Shown here: one piece after another, positions 21,001 to 32,629 of the stretch | Layout: every line of letters starts with the position of its first letter | Numbering within the stretch: the first letter of the stretch is position 1 | Assembly (NCBI GenBank): GCA_016271365.2 | Contig: CM028130.1 | Coordinates: 473,775,501-473,839,500, forward strand | DNA from: Neoceratodus forsteri | Lineage: Eukaryota > Chordata > Ceratodontiformes > Ceratodontidae | DNA: 64,000 nt | Direction of reading: 5' to 3' | Program-made: the position numbers and the translations under genes | The notes under the pieces: generated by a model | Seen by the model: only the letters and a program-made list of their open reading frames with translations | Told to the model about the DNA's origin: nothing | Database searches by the model: none

Positions 21001-22379
21001 AGTTGTGAAAAACCATATGTATCACAAAATGATACTAAAGGAGCCGCTGCCTTGGATAGCCAATTAAGGTTTAGATCACCTAGGATTATGGTCTCTTCAG
21101 TATCCATCTTGATTTGATTCCCCAGGTGGGCTAGAAGCTTATGATCCGCTGAAGGGGGCCTGTAGCAGCCAACTAGCCGAAATGCTGCAGTGTTGGAGAG
21201 AGCCACTTTGAGGTATAGACATTCGAATTCTTTGGGCATAGATGTTGCATCTAAGCAAGTTACAGATATATTGGTTTTGACATATATAGCAACTACCCCA
21301 CCCCTTGTCTGGCGATCCGCTCTGAATATTTGATAATTGGGTAAGTTTATGTCTCTGTCTGCTGTGCCGGGTCTGAGTCATGTCTCTGATACCACAAGAA
21401 AGTCTGGCAAAGTATGGGTAACCCAGGATTGTATCAACGTGAGCTTTTTAGCAGACTGCAGGCATTGATATGTAGAAAGCTTAGACCTTTGGTCGAGGCT
21501 AAGTCTGCTGGTGAGGTAATGCACTGTGGAGGTCCGGGTTAATTTCCACATTTCCAACACAGATCAGGAAAAAAATTAAAAGTTTCATAGGGCTTCAAGA
21601 GAGAAAATGAGGAGACTATCTTTGGTCCTCCTTTTTCTATTCAGGGGCTTCTGTTTTAAGATAAGCCAGTCAGGGTTATGGGTTTGTGCCAATACACTCA
21701 ATAGCAATCTGGTGGTCAGGCATAATGGGGAACTGTATACCCAATAATGGGGTACCGAGCGATATGTTGATAGAGCAATTTGCATCCCTACATGGAGGTT
21801 ACCCCACTGGTTAAATTGTGGCATAGGTAGTGCATAGATAAGGATCCGGTCCTTCTTTAATAATGGTGAAATAGCGAGACTAGGAAGGTGGGACGCACTT
21901 TTCAGTGTGACAGTGGCAGGGAGGATGTCTTTTTCCCTGAACAACATGAAGAACATAGCCAAGAGTATCCAAAGGGATCCCCCCAGTATGAAAGCAAGGT
22001 TGATGATTAAATGGAACTAGGAAACAACAGTGTAGTAGCAGGAGAACAATAAGGAAGGGTTGCTAATTTGGCAGTACAGCAGTGGCAATGAGACAGATTA
22101 CTGGATAGCGTGGCGTTGGGGGTAGGAATTGTAATTTGGCGGGAAAATGCCTATAAAAGTAACATCCGAGGAGGGGGCAGGGCAGGTGGGCATAAATTTT
22201 GCGGCTTTCCTGTACCTTCCCTGTCTGTCCCTCCCGGTTTTCTGGTCCCTGGAGGCAGCTAGGCAGTTGCTGTCCGCCTGCTGGCAGAGCGTAGCCCTGG
22301 CTCACAACGAGGGCTTCCAACAGGGAGCTTCGACTGGGAAGAGATAGAGGATGGCACAGGAGTTAATATTTAGGCAGGA
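18010..22379 (-). mobile_element. Rex1/Babar-like LINE copy A, near full length, decayed
   Basis: 3' end on the minus strand is a GATTGATTG-type tail (plus: CAATCAATCAAATC at 18,010). The element interrupts a satellite unit between ACAAT (18,005-18,009) and ACAAC (22,380-22,384), an approximate target duplication. Order from the 5' end: leader with no clear ORF1, endonuclease, linker, RT and C-terminal domain. RT text (YLCKLGTLYQRALRFITDL; THHC..LY..VGW) resembles vertebrate Rex1/Babar more than CR1 or L2. Many stops and frame changes. Confidence 0.8.
18756..21560 (-). pseudogene. Rex1-like LINE-A ORF2 (endonuclease and RT), broken
   Basis: Fragments in order on the minus strand: endonuclease start 21,560-21,378 (DFLVVSET), endonuclease core 21,239-20,841 (CYRPPSADH; ILGDLNLNWL; SDHCLIAG), linker 20,723-20,355, RT 19,991-19,544 (NYRPISILPVLSKLLEKLV; FLDLSKAFDTVDH; LRGVPQGSILGPILF), then FADDTVLY near 19,500 and the C-terminal domain to 18,756. 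Core catalytic motifs survive but lie in at least four frames with large gaps. Confidence 0.85.
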
Positions 22380-22383
22380 ACAA

Positions 22384-23690
22384 CGGCGCAGTTGGTGTGC
22401 GAAATCAATGTACAGGATAAATTAAGAAAATCACAGTGACACTGTTCATGAGCAAAGGTCTTAAAATGGCTATGTTGAAAATTTGGTGAAAAATTCCAAA
22501 AAATGACTGTTTCTGACGTCGTTGCACCAGTTCCTACGCCCTAGATTGGATTCGCAAATTTTCAATATTTTGACTCAGATTTTCAACATTGCCATTTTAC
22601 CACACCTTCTTATGAGTAGTTACAGCTGTCATTTTTCATCTCACCAAAACGTGTTTCCGCCCATGTAGCGCACAATGGCGCAGTCGGTGTGCGAAATCAA
22701 TGTACAGAACAAATTAAGAAAATCATAGTCACACTGTTCATGAGCAGAGGTCTTAAAATGGCTATGTTGAAAATTTGGTGAAAAAATTCCTAAAAATGAC
22801 TTTTACGAGCGTGCATTGCACAGTTCCTATGCATGCTCGTAAGTTTGCAAATTTAATATTTTCACTCCAGATTTTCAACATGTCCATTTTATTAAACTTC
22901 CTTATGAACAGTACAGCTGCAATTTTTCATATGTCGCCCAAAATGTGTTTTCGCACATGTAGCGCACAATGGTGCTGTTAGTGTGAGAAAGCAATGTTTA
23001 GGACAGATTAAGAAAATCACAGTTACACTGTTCATGAGCAGAGGTCTTAAAATGGCTATTTTGAAAATTTGGTGACAAGTCCATAAAATGACTGTGTTAC
23101 GAGTGAGCATTGCGCAGTTTCCACGCACCCTCATTAGTTCATGACTTTGTAATATTTTCAGTCCAGATTTTCACCAGTGACATTTTTCCACACTTTCTTA
23201 TTATCAGTACAGCTGTCATTTTTCACAACATGGCTGAAGTGTGTTTTCACACTTTCAGTGCAGAGATGCGGTCGCTGGGAAATCATTGTTCGGCACAGAT
23301 AAAGAAAATCACAGTGACACTGTTCATGATCGAGGCACCAAAATGCCTGAGTTGACAATCTGCTGTAAAATCCCCAACCTAATTATATTACGGGTGTGCG
23401 TTGCACAGTTTCTATGTACGCTCATGACTTCACTATTTTTTTAATATTTTTACTACAGATTTGCAACATAGCCATTTTTTACACCTCCCCATGAAAGAGT
23501 ACAGCTGTCATTTTTTACATCCTGTTCGGAATGTTTTTGCACCTGTGGTCCTAAATGCCGTAGTCACTGTGCATTAGCAGCTTTCGGCTAACAAACTGAT
23601 ATTCCCCCTGTTCATGAGGTGGGGTCACAAAACAAACATGTTGAAAATTTGGAGTGAAAATACCAACGAATGCCTGAGGTATTAGGGTTT
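22384..23690 (+). repeat. ~293-bp satellite, right part
   Basis: Continues the unit interrupted at 18,009 (GGCGCAGTTGGTGTGCG). The phrase ACACTGTTCATGA recurs near 22,440, 22,733, 23,025 and 23,317 at about 293 bases. Units diverge progressively towards 23,690, typical of an array edge. All open frames inside are repeat artefacts. Confidence 0.85.
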
Positions 23691-24177
23691 TCAACTATAA
23701 CGCCCAACCCTATTGAGAATGACAGGCATCAGGGGTGTGACTTGGGATTCTTTCCTGTGATGCTCATACCATTCCACACCCTGCAGTCAGTGAGAGGCAT
23801 CGAGGTATGCCTTGGACTCTTCGGCCCCAAACTTCACCCCATTCTCCTATATCGCACCCATCTCACCATATTTCCTAATGAAATGGGGTGCACATAAGGG
23901 CCAAAGACCACAAGGAACACCGTGACACTTGTCAGTCTCTGCAGGGTGGAGTGTGGTGAAATGGCGGGGCCGTTATGCCTGACGACCCAAACGCACACCC
24001 CAATGCCTGTCACTCTCTGCAGGGTGGTGGTGGGGTTGGCTTCAGTTCAGTACCTCACTGCCATTCCTATTACGCAGCTCTGTAACTTCTACACTACCAC
24101 TGCCAATGCCAGCAAGTAAACATTCGGCATTGACAAATGCTTGTTTAAACTAGGGATACTTTGAGCCCTTGGGGGTT
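23691..24177. other. Inner right arm of the TTAA element
   Basis: Unique sequence between the satellite and the right terminal repeat. It contains CAGTCAGTGAGAGGCATC and a related phrase, GTCACTCTCTGCAGGGTGG, but no coding signal or transposase. Confidence 0.5.
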
Positions 24178-24189
24178 GACAGTGTCCCT

Positions 24190-24960
24190 TTAAACAAAAA
24201 GGCAGCAGTCACAATTCAGCAAAGCGTCTTTCCAGGTGTGCTTATCCACCACCCACCGAGCCAAGAAAGCATGGTGCTCAAGATGGCCAAGTGAGCCTCT
24301 GTGGACAAGCACACCTAGAAACAAACGTTGCCTGTACATGCAACCCATCAGTGTCTTGCACTAAAAAAAAAAACACATTTTAACACTTGGCAGCAATCAC
24401 AAAATTCAGCAGGAATAAGGCAACGTGTTATATAAAACACCAGCTCCAGCTGATGCATCTTTCCAGATGTGCTTCTCGGCCTACACACTTCCACCCCTGC
24501 CCAAACCAAGAAAGCATGTGGCGCTCAAGATCGCCGAGCCTTAAGCAGGCCTGGAAAAATGCACCTCCTGGTCACCCCCGCTAGCCACAAGTCTCGATAT
24601 TAAACAAAAAGACAACAATCACAATTTAGCAAAGCGTCTTTCCGGGTGTGCTTATCCATCACCCACCGAGCCGCCACATGGCAGCAATCACAAAATTCAG
24701 CAGGAATAAGGCAAAACGTTGCATAAAACACCAGCTCCAGCTGATGCATCTTTCCAGGTGTGCTTCTTGGCCTACATCCTTCCATTCCCTGCCCAAACCA
24801 AGAAAGCACATGGCACTCAAGATGGCCGAGCCTTAAGCAGGCTTGGAAAAATACATCACCTGGCCCCTACCCCCAACCACAGATCTCGTTTTAAGACCTA
24901 ATGGCAGCAATTAAAACGGAACTGTCAACAATCATAATCCCGCACAGTAATAATCAGGAC
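24190..24960 (+). repeat. ~160-bp satellite array, right segment
   Basis: Resumes at TTAAACAAAAAGGCAGCAGT and carries several further units (marker ATGGCCGAGCCTTAAGCAGG near 24,535 and 24,825), decaying towards 24,960. It is the same family as 6250-7109, showing that one array was split by DIRS-1 and the TTAA element. Confidence 0.85.
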
Positions 24961-26773
24961 AGTGCATATTTACAGGTGTGCTTATCCACCACCCACCAAA
25001 CAAAGCATGGTTCTTCAGAAGGCCAACCAGCTTGGTGAACACCATCCCCCAAACAAAAAAAAGCACACGCCTGTGAAAAAACATCGCCTGCCTTATCTTG
25101 ATTTTAAAAATAATAAACACAAGAACATAATGTAACACACCTGAACAATCGGCTGCAACTGTGACAAAACAACTCACATATTATCCAGTTTCCATCCCAA
25201 AATATAGTGGTCCACCAAACATAAGGCAGAGGCAGTATATGATTAAAAAAAAAGCACCAAAAGGGCACTGACTACAAGCCAGAACAATACTAGGCCAGGT
25301 GTGCAATAATGGGCATGAATCAGTTCCTCCAGCAAGAATTTGTGTGTCTTTCAACCCATAACAGCAGAGTCCCCCAACCACCAAAAGAATCAAAGAAAAG
25401 AAAGTGGTTCCAGTCCTGCTGAGAGACTCCTAATTATTAGGGTTCACATCACCCAACCCCCACAAAAATACATTTAGTGTACCCCCAGAATCCAACAAAA
25501 CACTTGCTTTGGCTTACCTTGGTGCATTGTGGCTCCTTCCTTTGGGCTTAATATGGGCAAGCACATTGTGTCCCCATGCTGTTGGTACATGGGGAAGGGG
25601 GTAAGTCGGCTCCCCTGTGGCTTACAATGCTCATTTGGACCATTATTAAAAAAATGCAAGCATCAAAACCCCATTAAAGCTCTACTGCACACAAACTACT
25701 CCCCAGCGGTGGTTGCCAGTGCAAATAGCTTACCTCAAAGGCGCAGCAAACAACCCGTGGTGCAACAAACAGCCAGTGGTGCAGCGCAGAGCGTGGTCCG
25801 AAGTATGGCATGGCACAGTCAACAGGTTACTCAGATGTGGACACGGCTCTCCAAAATGCCGAGAAATCGCGAGCAAAGGGGACTCAGCTAAGCAGTACAC
25901 AAGCTTTTATGGCCCATCAGAACCTGAGTACTACTGATGTCCCCTTACATCACAACATGGTACTGCTGTGAGTGGGTCGGGTCACGTAGTGGCGCACTCA
26001 CATCCAAGGAATGGAGACACCAAATGGGGACCGGAGGTTAAATCTCGCCACTATCAAAGGGAGACTGTGGGACTGTATGAAATGATTGACAGCTGCGTAT
26101 CTACGAACCAACCGATAGCACCTGGGGAAATTGCTAGGACAGAAACTGAGGAACAAAACATTTGTGGGGCATTTTAACTTTAACCTTACACAGGACACTG
26201 CATGTTGCCTGTTCCATGGCAATTTGTACAGGAAAGTTTGTAACAGCCAATGTGGAAATCAAGGGGAAAGCATGTAAACTTAAAAAAGAGACACACCAAG
26301 CAGTTTTCAAAATGATTTTTATTAACAACAGGCAAGGCATATGCATAATATCACACTCACAACATACTCTCATCTTGCATGTCACAATTTACTGCTGCAA
26401 ATATGTGCATTTTCATAGGTGGCCATCTTAAAAAAAAAGTAATGACTGAAGTTAAAACTTTGAAGCTATGTCAGGTATCTCTGGAGATGACCATCTATGG
26501 AAAACACATATTATATTTGCAGTAGCTATTTTGATAAGATTTTAAATTAGGAATACAACTATGTTGTAATATAGTGATCCTTTCTCATGAACAGACCATT
26601 TGCCTGCCTTCCATTCCCCAGGACTTTGGTGAGTGTATCTTTTCTTTTCTTTTTACAGGGGATGAGAGCACAGGCTGCAAGTACAGGATGCTCTTTCTGG
26701 CTGCACATTTAGACTGCACCGTTCTCCTATGGACTTTATTAAGGAATTGGTTTCTGTTTTGGGTATTTTTGTG
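24961..26773. other. Unassigned sequence
   Basis: About 1.8 kb with only short open frames (largest 120 aa at 25,529-25,891, no recognised domain). No terminal repeats, tandem array or RT motif seen. A/T-rich around 26,160-26,570. It may be unique DNA or strongly decayed repeats. Confidence 0.5.
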
Positions 26774-27120
26774 TAGCCCCTCTCTGGCACCGTCCTAGAG
26801 AGGGCCACTACCCCTGCTGTGCAGGCCAGACCCCGGTTGAGGGGCCTGGGGTCCCATAAGCTGTTACACGGGGGTCCTTTCCCAAGATTACAAATAAAAT
26901 GGTGGTGCCTCCACCCACAGTACAATTAATGGGTCTGATCTCTACCAGTACAACCCCCTGGGATGTCGTATCAGCTCACTTCTCCAAACAGTTACCCTAG
27001 CCATGGACTTGCCATAACCAAAATCCCCACATTCAAACAGTTGGCATCATGAACTCAGGTAATAATATGCTCACCAAAATCAGGCTCTTGAGTCAAACCT
27101 TTTCTGAAACAGTAACATAA
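26774..27120 (-). mobile_element. Minus-strand LTR of the TGTAAC family, outer part
   Basis: Begins TGTAGCCCCTC on the plus strand, the complement of the family's 3' end. Reading the minus strand, GTGGGTGGAGGCACC, CCCAGGGGGTTGTAC and ATGTGGGGATTTTGG follow the same order as the 3' part of the LTR at 3697-5590. It is cut at 27,121 by DIRS-2. Confidence 0.65.
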
Positions 27121-27292
27121 TTTCTAGGGACATGGATATGTTGTTCATCCACACTCATTGGCAGTATCCTTGCCGCTTTAAATCTTGCCGGAAGGTCTTC
27201 AAGCTTGCTCCTCCCACCCACCCGGGTGGTATAACTCTCGGCTCCGCCCCATGACGCCAGATCTTCCTTACCGCTTGGAAGCTCAGGTTCCC
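27121..27292. repeat. DIRS-2 left inverted terminal repeat
   Basis: Complementary to 32,752-32,910 from GGATATGTTGTTCATCC through the palindromic CCACCCGGGTGG to AGCTCAG, with small differences. The outermost 13 bases (TTTCTAGGGACAT) are specific to this end and reappear complemented in the internal complementary region. Confidence 0.88.
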
Positions 27293-27393
27293 TCCTTAAC
27301 GCTCTGCGTTTGTGACTGGTTCCTATTTCTCCGTTTGCGGATTTAAAATAAAATTTTGCAAAAGACTTCAGTCTTCTATCCCTCGCGGCTGCG

Positions 27394-29700
27394 ATGGACA
27401 AATCGACTCCCGGATTTCGGAGATGCCCATGCGGGCAGAAGATGTCTCGGACGGATCCACACTCCACGTGTGTCTACTGCTTAGGCCTTGAGCACGACCC
27501 GCAGGCTTGCGACCTGTGCTCATCTTTCTCGGCCTACGTCCACCGAAGACCCGTGCTGCCGATTACCTTTGCGGGCCGTCCCGGAAGCGTTTCCCCTCCG
27601 TGAAGTCCAAGGAGGCCCGGTTGGCGGTGTTCAAGGCGGCGGCTCAAGGGATCAGCTCGAGCGGATGGTGCCCTCGAAGAGGAGGCGCGCGGGCCGTGAT
27701 CTTCCTCGGCCGGCATTTATCCCGCTCTCTTGGGTTCTTCCTACACGCTTCTTTTTAGGAGCTTTGTCTGTCCCTCTCCACTAAAGGAGAAGGGCCTGCG
27801 CCTGCTGGACCTTATTCTCGGTCCAAAAGAGGACAGGGTGTCCCTCCGTCGGACGCTCTTGGGAGCGGAAAGGTCCCTCTTCCCGGGCCGTCGGACCGTC
27901 GGCTGGTCGATCAGCCGGCCGCCACTGGCCTCACGGTGTCCCCTCCAGGTCAGTTGACCGAGACTCCCACCGATGAAGTCGGGATTTTCTCGACCCATTG
28001 ACGGCTGTCGCCTTTAGCAGCTGAGATTCCCTCTCCCGGTTCCCCGGAGGAGTTGAGGATCCGTGGGCTCGCCTGTGCCTCTGGTTCCGGGCCCCCGGAT
28101 GGACCATCCGAGCCGAAGGAGTGCCGTTCCGGCCGACACCTCCCCGCACCGACCTCGGAAATCTGGGACTCGGTCTCGGTCGGACCTCTTCGGATCCAGC
28201 CGATCCCACCCGTCATAGGCGGTCTCGGTCGGCACGCGGTAAGCGGCGTCGCGCTGGCTCCTCGTCCTCCTCCTCGGATGAGGGAGGCTTCGCGTAAGTA
28301 CGTCGCGACTGCGAGGACCTTATGTTGCAACAGTTTCTCCTGGCCGGAATAAGCCGACTCCGTGCCGCCTTCCCGGCCATTAAGTGGCTGTCACCGAACG
28401 GCCGACACAACCCTCGACTTATCCGGAGAGCCTATACCCAGGCCGGTTGTTCGGCCAAAACTAGCTGCTCCACCGATTCCGGTGGAACCTCCGCCTCCAC
28501 AGCCACCAATTGGGGCTCCGACCAAGGATTCTCGGTCGGCTAAGGGTCTACCCCATCGGCTGTCAGTTACCCTCACTCCCGACCGACCTCGGCAGGTGAA
28601 GGGTGGCTCAGGCCAGAGGCAGCTCTTCGAGGACTCTTCCGAGTCCGAAGATGATTCCTCCTTTTCTCCAAGCGACTGGACTTGGAGTCTTCAGGAGGTC
28701 AGTCAATGGACGATAGCCCGTCGTCCTTCCTAGGACTGCTTCGGCTCATCTCGGAGTCTACCGGGATGGAGCTCGAACCCGTTTCCAAACGGGCCAGGTA
28801 TCCCCTCACGGAGATTCTGGACCGAGGGGATTCTCCGACGGAGGCCTTTCCGGTGGCCGAGGCCATAGTGGGTCCGGCACTGGAACTTTGGCAGCGCCCT
28901 GCTTCCTGCCCTGCGCCTTCGGCCAGGATGGCCAGGAAGTATGCGGTCCCTACCGGTTCCTTGTCCGGTTTTTCGGAACACCCCTCTGCTGAGGGGTTGG
29001 TTACCGACAGCGTTTTCCGGCGCGCCGGCAACGCCAGGGATGTGGACAAACCTTCTGACAAGGAGTCCAAGAAATTGGACTATGTCGGGCGAAAAGTCTA
29101 CGCTGCAGCCTCTCTCGGCTCTGGCCAGGCCAGTTCGCCGTCCTCATGGCACATTTTTTCTCATGCCCTGTTGGGCTCCCTGGATGAGGTCATCCCTCAT
29201 CTTCCCGCCGATCTGCAGACTACGGTTAAGCGAGTGCGGGACCAGGGCAGGCGCCAAACAGCAGCTCTAGACTGCTTGGATATAGGGGACTCATGTGCCA
29301 GGATCGTGGCGGCCGCAGTGGCTATAAGGCCGGCGGGGTTTGGCTGAGGATATCCACCTTTACTGGATACCCAGCACAGTTGGCGGATGTTCCTTTTGGG
29401 ACTGACCTCTTCGGCCCTGGGGTGGAAGGTCACCTGCAGAGGATCGAGAAGTCCAATGCCACCTTGGACTCGGTCTCTTCCGCTCAGAAGGACAAAGGCC
29501 GCAAACCACAGCCTAAGCCCTTTCGTCCTTCTGTGCCCCCGGCGCGCCCGGCCCAGCAACGTCAGGGCCAGCAGGCTCGGCCTTGGCATCCCAAACCCAA
29601 GCCGGCGCTTCCTCTAACAGGAGGCAGGGGAAGGGCCCAGGAGGTCCCTCGGCGGTCCCTCCTCCAAGCCTGCCCAGTGACGGGCTGAGGGTGTCGCCCC
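27394..29700 (+). pseudogene. DIRS-2 gag-like ORF1, frameshifted
   Basis: Starts MDKSTPGFRRCPCGQKMSR with the Cys/His cluster CPCG...DPHSTCVYCLGLEH...ACDLCSSF shared with the other DIRS copies. After about 60 residues the frame changes near 27,550 and the protein continues in other frames: a Pro/Ser-rich acidic middle (28,360-28,700) and a C-terminal helical part (28,682-29,347; YVGRKVYAAASLGSGQAS), then a Pro/Gln-rich tail to about 29,700. I infer a nucleocapsid-like role from position. A likely start at 27,394 follows the terminal repeat by about 100 bases. Confidence 0.75.
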
Positions 29701-30560
29701 ATCCCGTCCACCTTACTCCTGGGTCCCCCGGGGACGGCCCGCACTTCCGTTCCGCCTGGTCCGCTGTTACCACGGACAGGTGGGTCTTGGAGGTGGTGGG
29801 AAGAGGCCTGCCTCTGGGTCTGGAGCAGGCACCACCCTTCAGAGCCGTCCCCTCGGGGCTTCGGGATCCCCAGCCTCACTGGCGGTCCGTCGAGCCCGAC
29901 ATCGCTCTCCTCCTCCAGAAGGAGGTGGTAAGAGAGGTGGTGGACCCTCCTTCAGACCCAGGGTTTGTGTCCAGGTACTTCCTGGTTCCAAGCAGACGGG
30001 GCTGGCGCCCCATTCTCGACCTACACGACTAAACAAGTTCCTAAGGTCTCGAACCTTCAGGATGGTCACTCTGGCTCAGATAATACCATCCTTGGAGCGG
30101 CGTGTAGTTCTGCTCTCTGGACTTGCAGGACGCGTTTTTCACGTCCCTATCCGTCCGTCTCACCAGAGATTCCTTCCTTCGCGGAAGGATCCCTCTTCGA
30201 GTTCCAAGCCATGCCCTTCGGCTTGTCTCCAGCTCCCAGGGTCTTCACCAAATGCATGGCAGTGGTGACAGCATCTCCCATGCTGCCGAGGTCCGGGTGT
30301 ACCCTTACCTGGACGCACTGGCTGATAGCAGCTCCCTCCAGGAAGGAGGCGGAGTGGTCCAGAGATCTGGCCCTCCAGGTCTGCTCTCAACTGGGCCTCC
30401 TTATCCATGAGGCCAAGTCGGAACTCGAGGCGAAGCAGGTGATTCTATTCATCGGGCGCATTTCGACTCTCTTGAGCCAGAGCGCGGCTCCCGGCGGACA
30501 GGGCGAGGTTCTTTCTCCTTTGCCCGATCATTTCTGGTTGAGGCAATTCGCCCTGCCCGG
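29701..30560 (+). pseudogene. DIRS-2 reverse transcriptase, frameshifted
   Basis: Pieces in three frames: GFVSRYFLVPSRRGWRPIL (to 30,030), QAMPFGLSPAPRVFTKCMA (30,210-30,260) and VYPYLD (30,297). The catalytic YLDD block is interrupted by an apparent one-base insertion immediately after YLD, so the second Asp is lost from frame. The family would synthesise DIRS cDNA. Alignment by motif with DIRS-1 RT is clear despite different nucleotide sequence. Confidence 0.82.
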
Positions 30561-31560
30561 GACTTCCTGCGCCTCCTGGGTCTCATGGCCGCCTGCACCA
30601 GCGTGGTCCGTTGGGCCCGCTGGAACATGCGTCCCCTTCAGTGGGGACTGGCCAGCCAGTGGTCACAACGCTGCGATCCCTTGGACCAGCTTGTGTCGGT
30701 GACACAGGGGATGTGGAACGCTCTCCAGTGGTGGACCGTTCCAGATCATTTGCAGGAGGGCATCCCGTTCGTCCGCCCCGAGCCGACGGTCTCTCTGTCG
30801 ACCGATGCCTCTCTGATGGGTTGGGGTGCCCATCTGGGGGAACACCGGGCTCATGGCCTCTGGTCCCCAGGAGTCCCGATGCCACATCAACCTGCTGGAG
30901 CTCCGAGTCCGCCTAGCTCTCACCGCTTTTGCCGTTCCTCCGGGGTCAAGTGGTCCGAGTCCAGACGGACAATACCACGACCATGTACTATCTAAACCGC
31001 CAGGGCGGGACGCGCTCCATGCTTCTATGCAAGGAAGCTCTCTGCATTTGGTCACTCGTGCGCGCAGCCTGGAGGCGGATCTCCTAGCCATTCACGTGGC
31101 AGGAGCCTCCAACACCCTGGCCGATGCCCTGAGCCGGATAGGGGCTGCATCCCACGAGTGGTCTCTCCTGCCGGAGGTAGTACAGCATCTGTTCTCCTTT
31201 GGGGCACACCTCAGGTGGACCTGTTTGCCTCCATGGAGAACGCGGCTGAGTCTGTTCCATGCCCGCCCTCAGCAGGGCTCGCTGCAGGGATGCCTTCTCG
31301 AGGCAATGACCCGGCCTTTACGCCTTTTCCCATTTCCCTGATCCACAAGGTGCTTCTCAGCGAGGAGGACAAGGCGCAGGTGATTCTGATAGCCCCAGAC
31401 TGGCCTGGCCAGTTCTGGTACCCAGATCTCCTCAGTCTCAGCTCCAGGACTCAGCGGCAGCTTCCAGCTCGCCGGACCTGCTCTCAGTCAATCAGGGAAG
31501 GTGTTCCATCCGGACCTTCAATCCCTGCACCTGACGGCCTGGTTCCTGAGCTGCAGAGTT
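30561..31560 (+). pseudogene. DIRS-2 RNase H and pol C-terminal domain, frameshifted
   Basis: STDASLMGWGAHLGEH (first Asp), then INLLELRVRLALTAF (Glu) in the next frame, an RTDNTT-type block with TMYYLNRQGG near 30,970-31,010 in another frame, and ASNTLADALSRIGAASHEW. After these comes the conserved DIRS pol tail (QVILIAPDWPGQFWYPDLLS, 31,379-31,437). All RNase H motifs are present as fragments but divided over frames. Confidence 0.85.
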
Positions 31561-31567
31561 CCAGGCC

Positions 31568-32600
31568 TTGGGTCTTTCCGACGAGGTCCTCAATGTAGTT
31601 GAGGTCTCCGTAAGGAGTCGACCAGAAAATGCTATGCCTTCAAATGGAAAAGGTTTTCCATTTGGTGTCAGGGCAAGGGCTTGGACCCTTCCTCCTGTTC
31701 CTTGGCAAGCATCTTGGACTATTTATGGTCCCTTTCTAGTCAAGGGCTTAGGTCGACGACCTAAGGGACACCTGGCAGCCATCTCTGCTTACCGGCGCGG
31801 GCGCGGAAGCAGTCGGTGGCGCAGGAGAAGGTGGTCTGGGCTTTTTCAAAGGCCTTGATCACATTTCCTCCAGCGGGAACCCCCACCTCCATGGGATCTA
31901 CTGCTGGTACTGGCAAAGCTCATGGGCAAGCCATTCGAACCTATGCACAGGTGCTCTCTCTCACCTGTCGTGGAAGACCGCCTTCTTGGTGGCTATCACG
32001 CCAGCCAGAAGGATGGGAGAGCTCCAGGCGCTTTCCATCGAGTCTCCTTACCTGGTCTTCCACAGGGACAAGGTTGTCCTGCGCCCCCACCCGAAATTCC
32101 TTCCGAAGGTGGTGTCGGAGTTTCACCTTAACCAGGTGTTGACTCTGCCGGTGTTCTACCCCAATCACACCTCGGAGGCCGAATATAGGCTCCATACTCT
32201 GGACCCTAGAAGGGCGCTCGCTTATTATAAGGAGCGCACGGCTGAAATTCGGGGAGAGGTTCGCCAGCTGTTTGTCACCTACGCTGAAGCCGCATCTGGC
32301 AGACCTGCAGCCAAGCGGACGATAAGCAGGTGGGTAACCTCCTGCATAGATCTCTGCTATAAGTTGGCGGGCATGGAGCCTCCCAGAGGGATAAGAGCTC
32401 ATTCTACCCGCCATACTGCTGCAACGTGGCTGCTTCAGGGACGTCCCTATCCAGGAAATCTGCAGGGCTGCTACCTGAAGTCAGCAACACCTTCATTACC
32501 CACTACCACATCGACCTTGAGTCACGCCGGGATGCTGGTTTTGGGGCCTCGGTTCTCCAGTCTCTCTTTCCCAAGTAAGTATTGGGGGTGTGCGTCTTGC
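31568..32600 (+). pseudogene. DIRS-2 tyrosine recombinase, frameshifted
   Basis: Core-binding part with KGHLAAISAYRRG (near 31,768), then VAITPARRMGELQAL (catalytic Arg, 31,986 onwards), FHRDKVVLRPHPKFLPKVV and IRAHSTRHTAATW (His-x-x-Arg). The nucleophile region (FITHYHID, near 32,490) is in a different frame after a shift around 32,430. The layout and spacing match DIRS-1. Circular cDNA integration is the family role. Confidence 0.87.
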
Positions 32601-32629
32601 CTCCCTCCTCCCGGAGAACTGCTAGGAGT

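Larger units (their letters stand above)
15484..24189. mobile_element. TTAA-flanked DNA element, Kolobok/T2-like, with internal satellites
   Basis: Both ends carry the perfect 12-base inverted repeat AGGGACACTGTC (15,484-15,495; complement at 24,178-24,189), flanked by TTAA (15,480-15,483; 24,190-24,193). Removing it restores the satellite phrase ACATTAAACAAAAAGG. With its target, each end reads TTAAAGGGA, matching the TTAAAGGRR signature reported for Xenopus T2/Kolobok MITEs; piggyBac also uses TTAA. No transposase is visible. Subtracting the nested LINE leaves about 4.3 kb, filled with a SINE, a hairpin array and a 293-bp satellite. Confidence 0.85.

Noticed and set aside
24961..26773. Possible host exon(s) in short open frames
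   Set aside because: No recognisable protein motif and no convincing splice-site pairs; left unassigned.
27394..29700. CpG island of a host gene promoter
   Set aside because: The CpG-rich region is explained by DIRS-2 coding sequence bounded by its inverted repeats.
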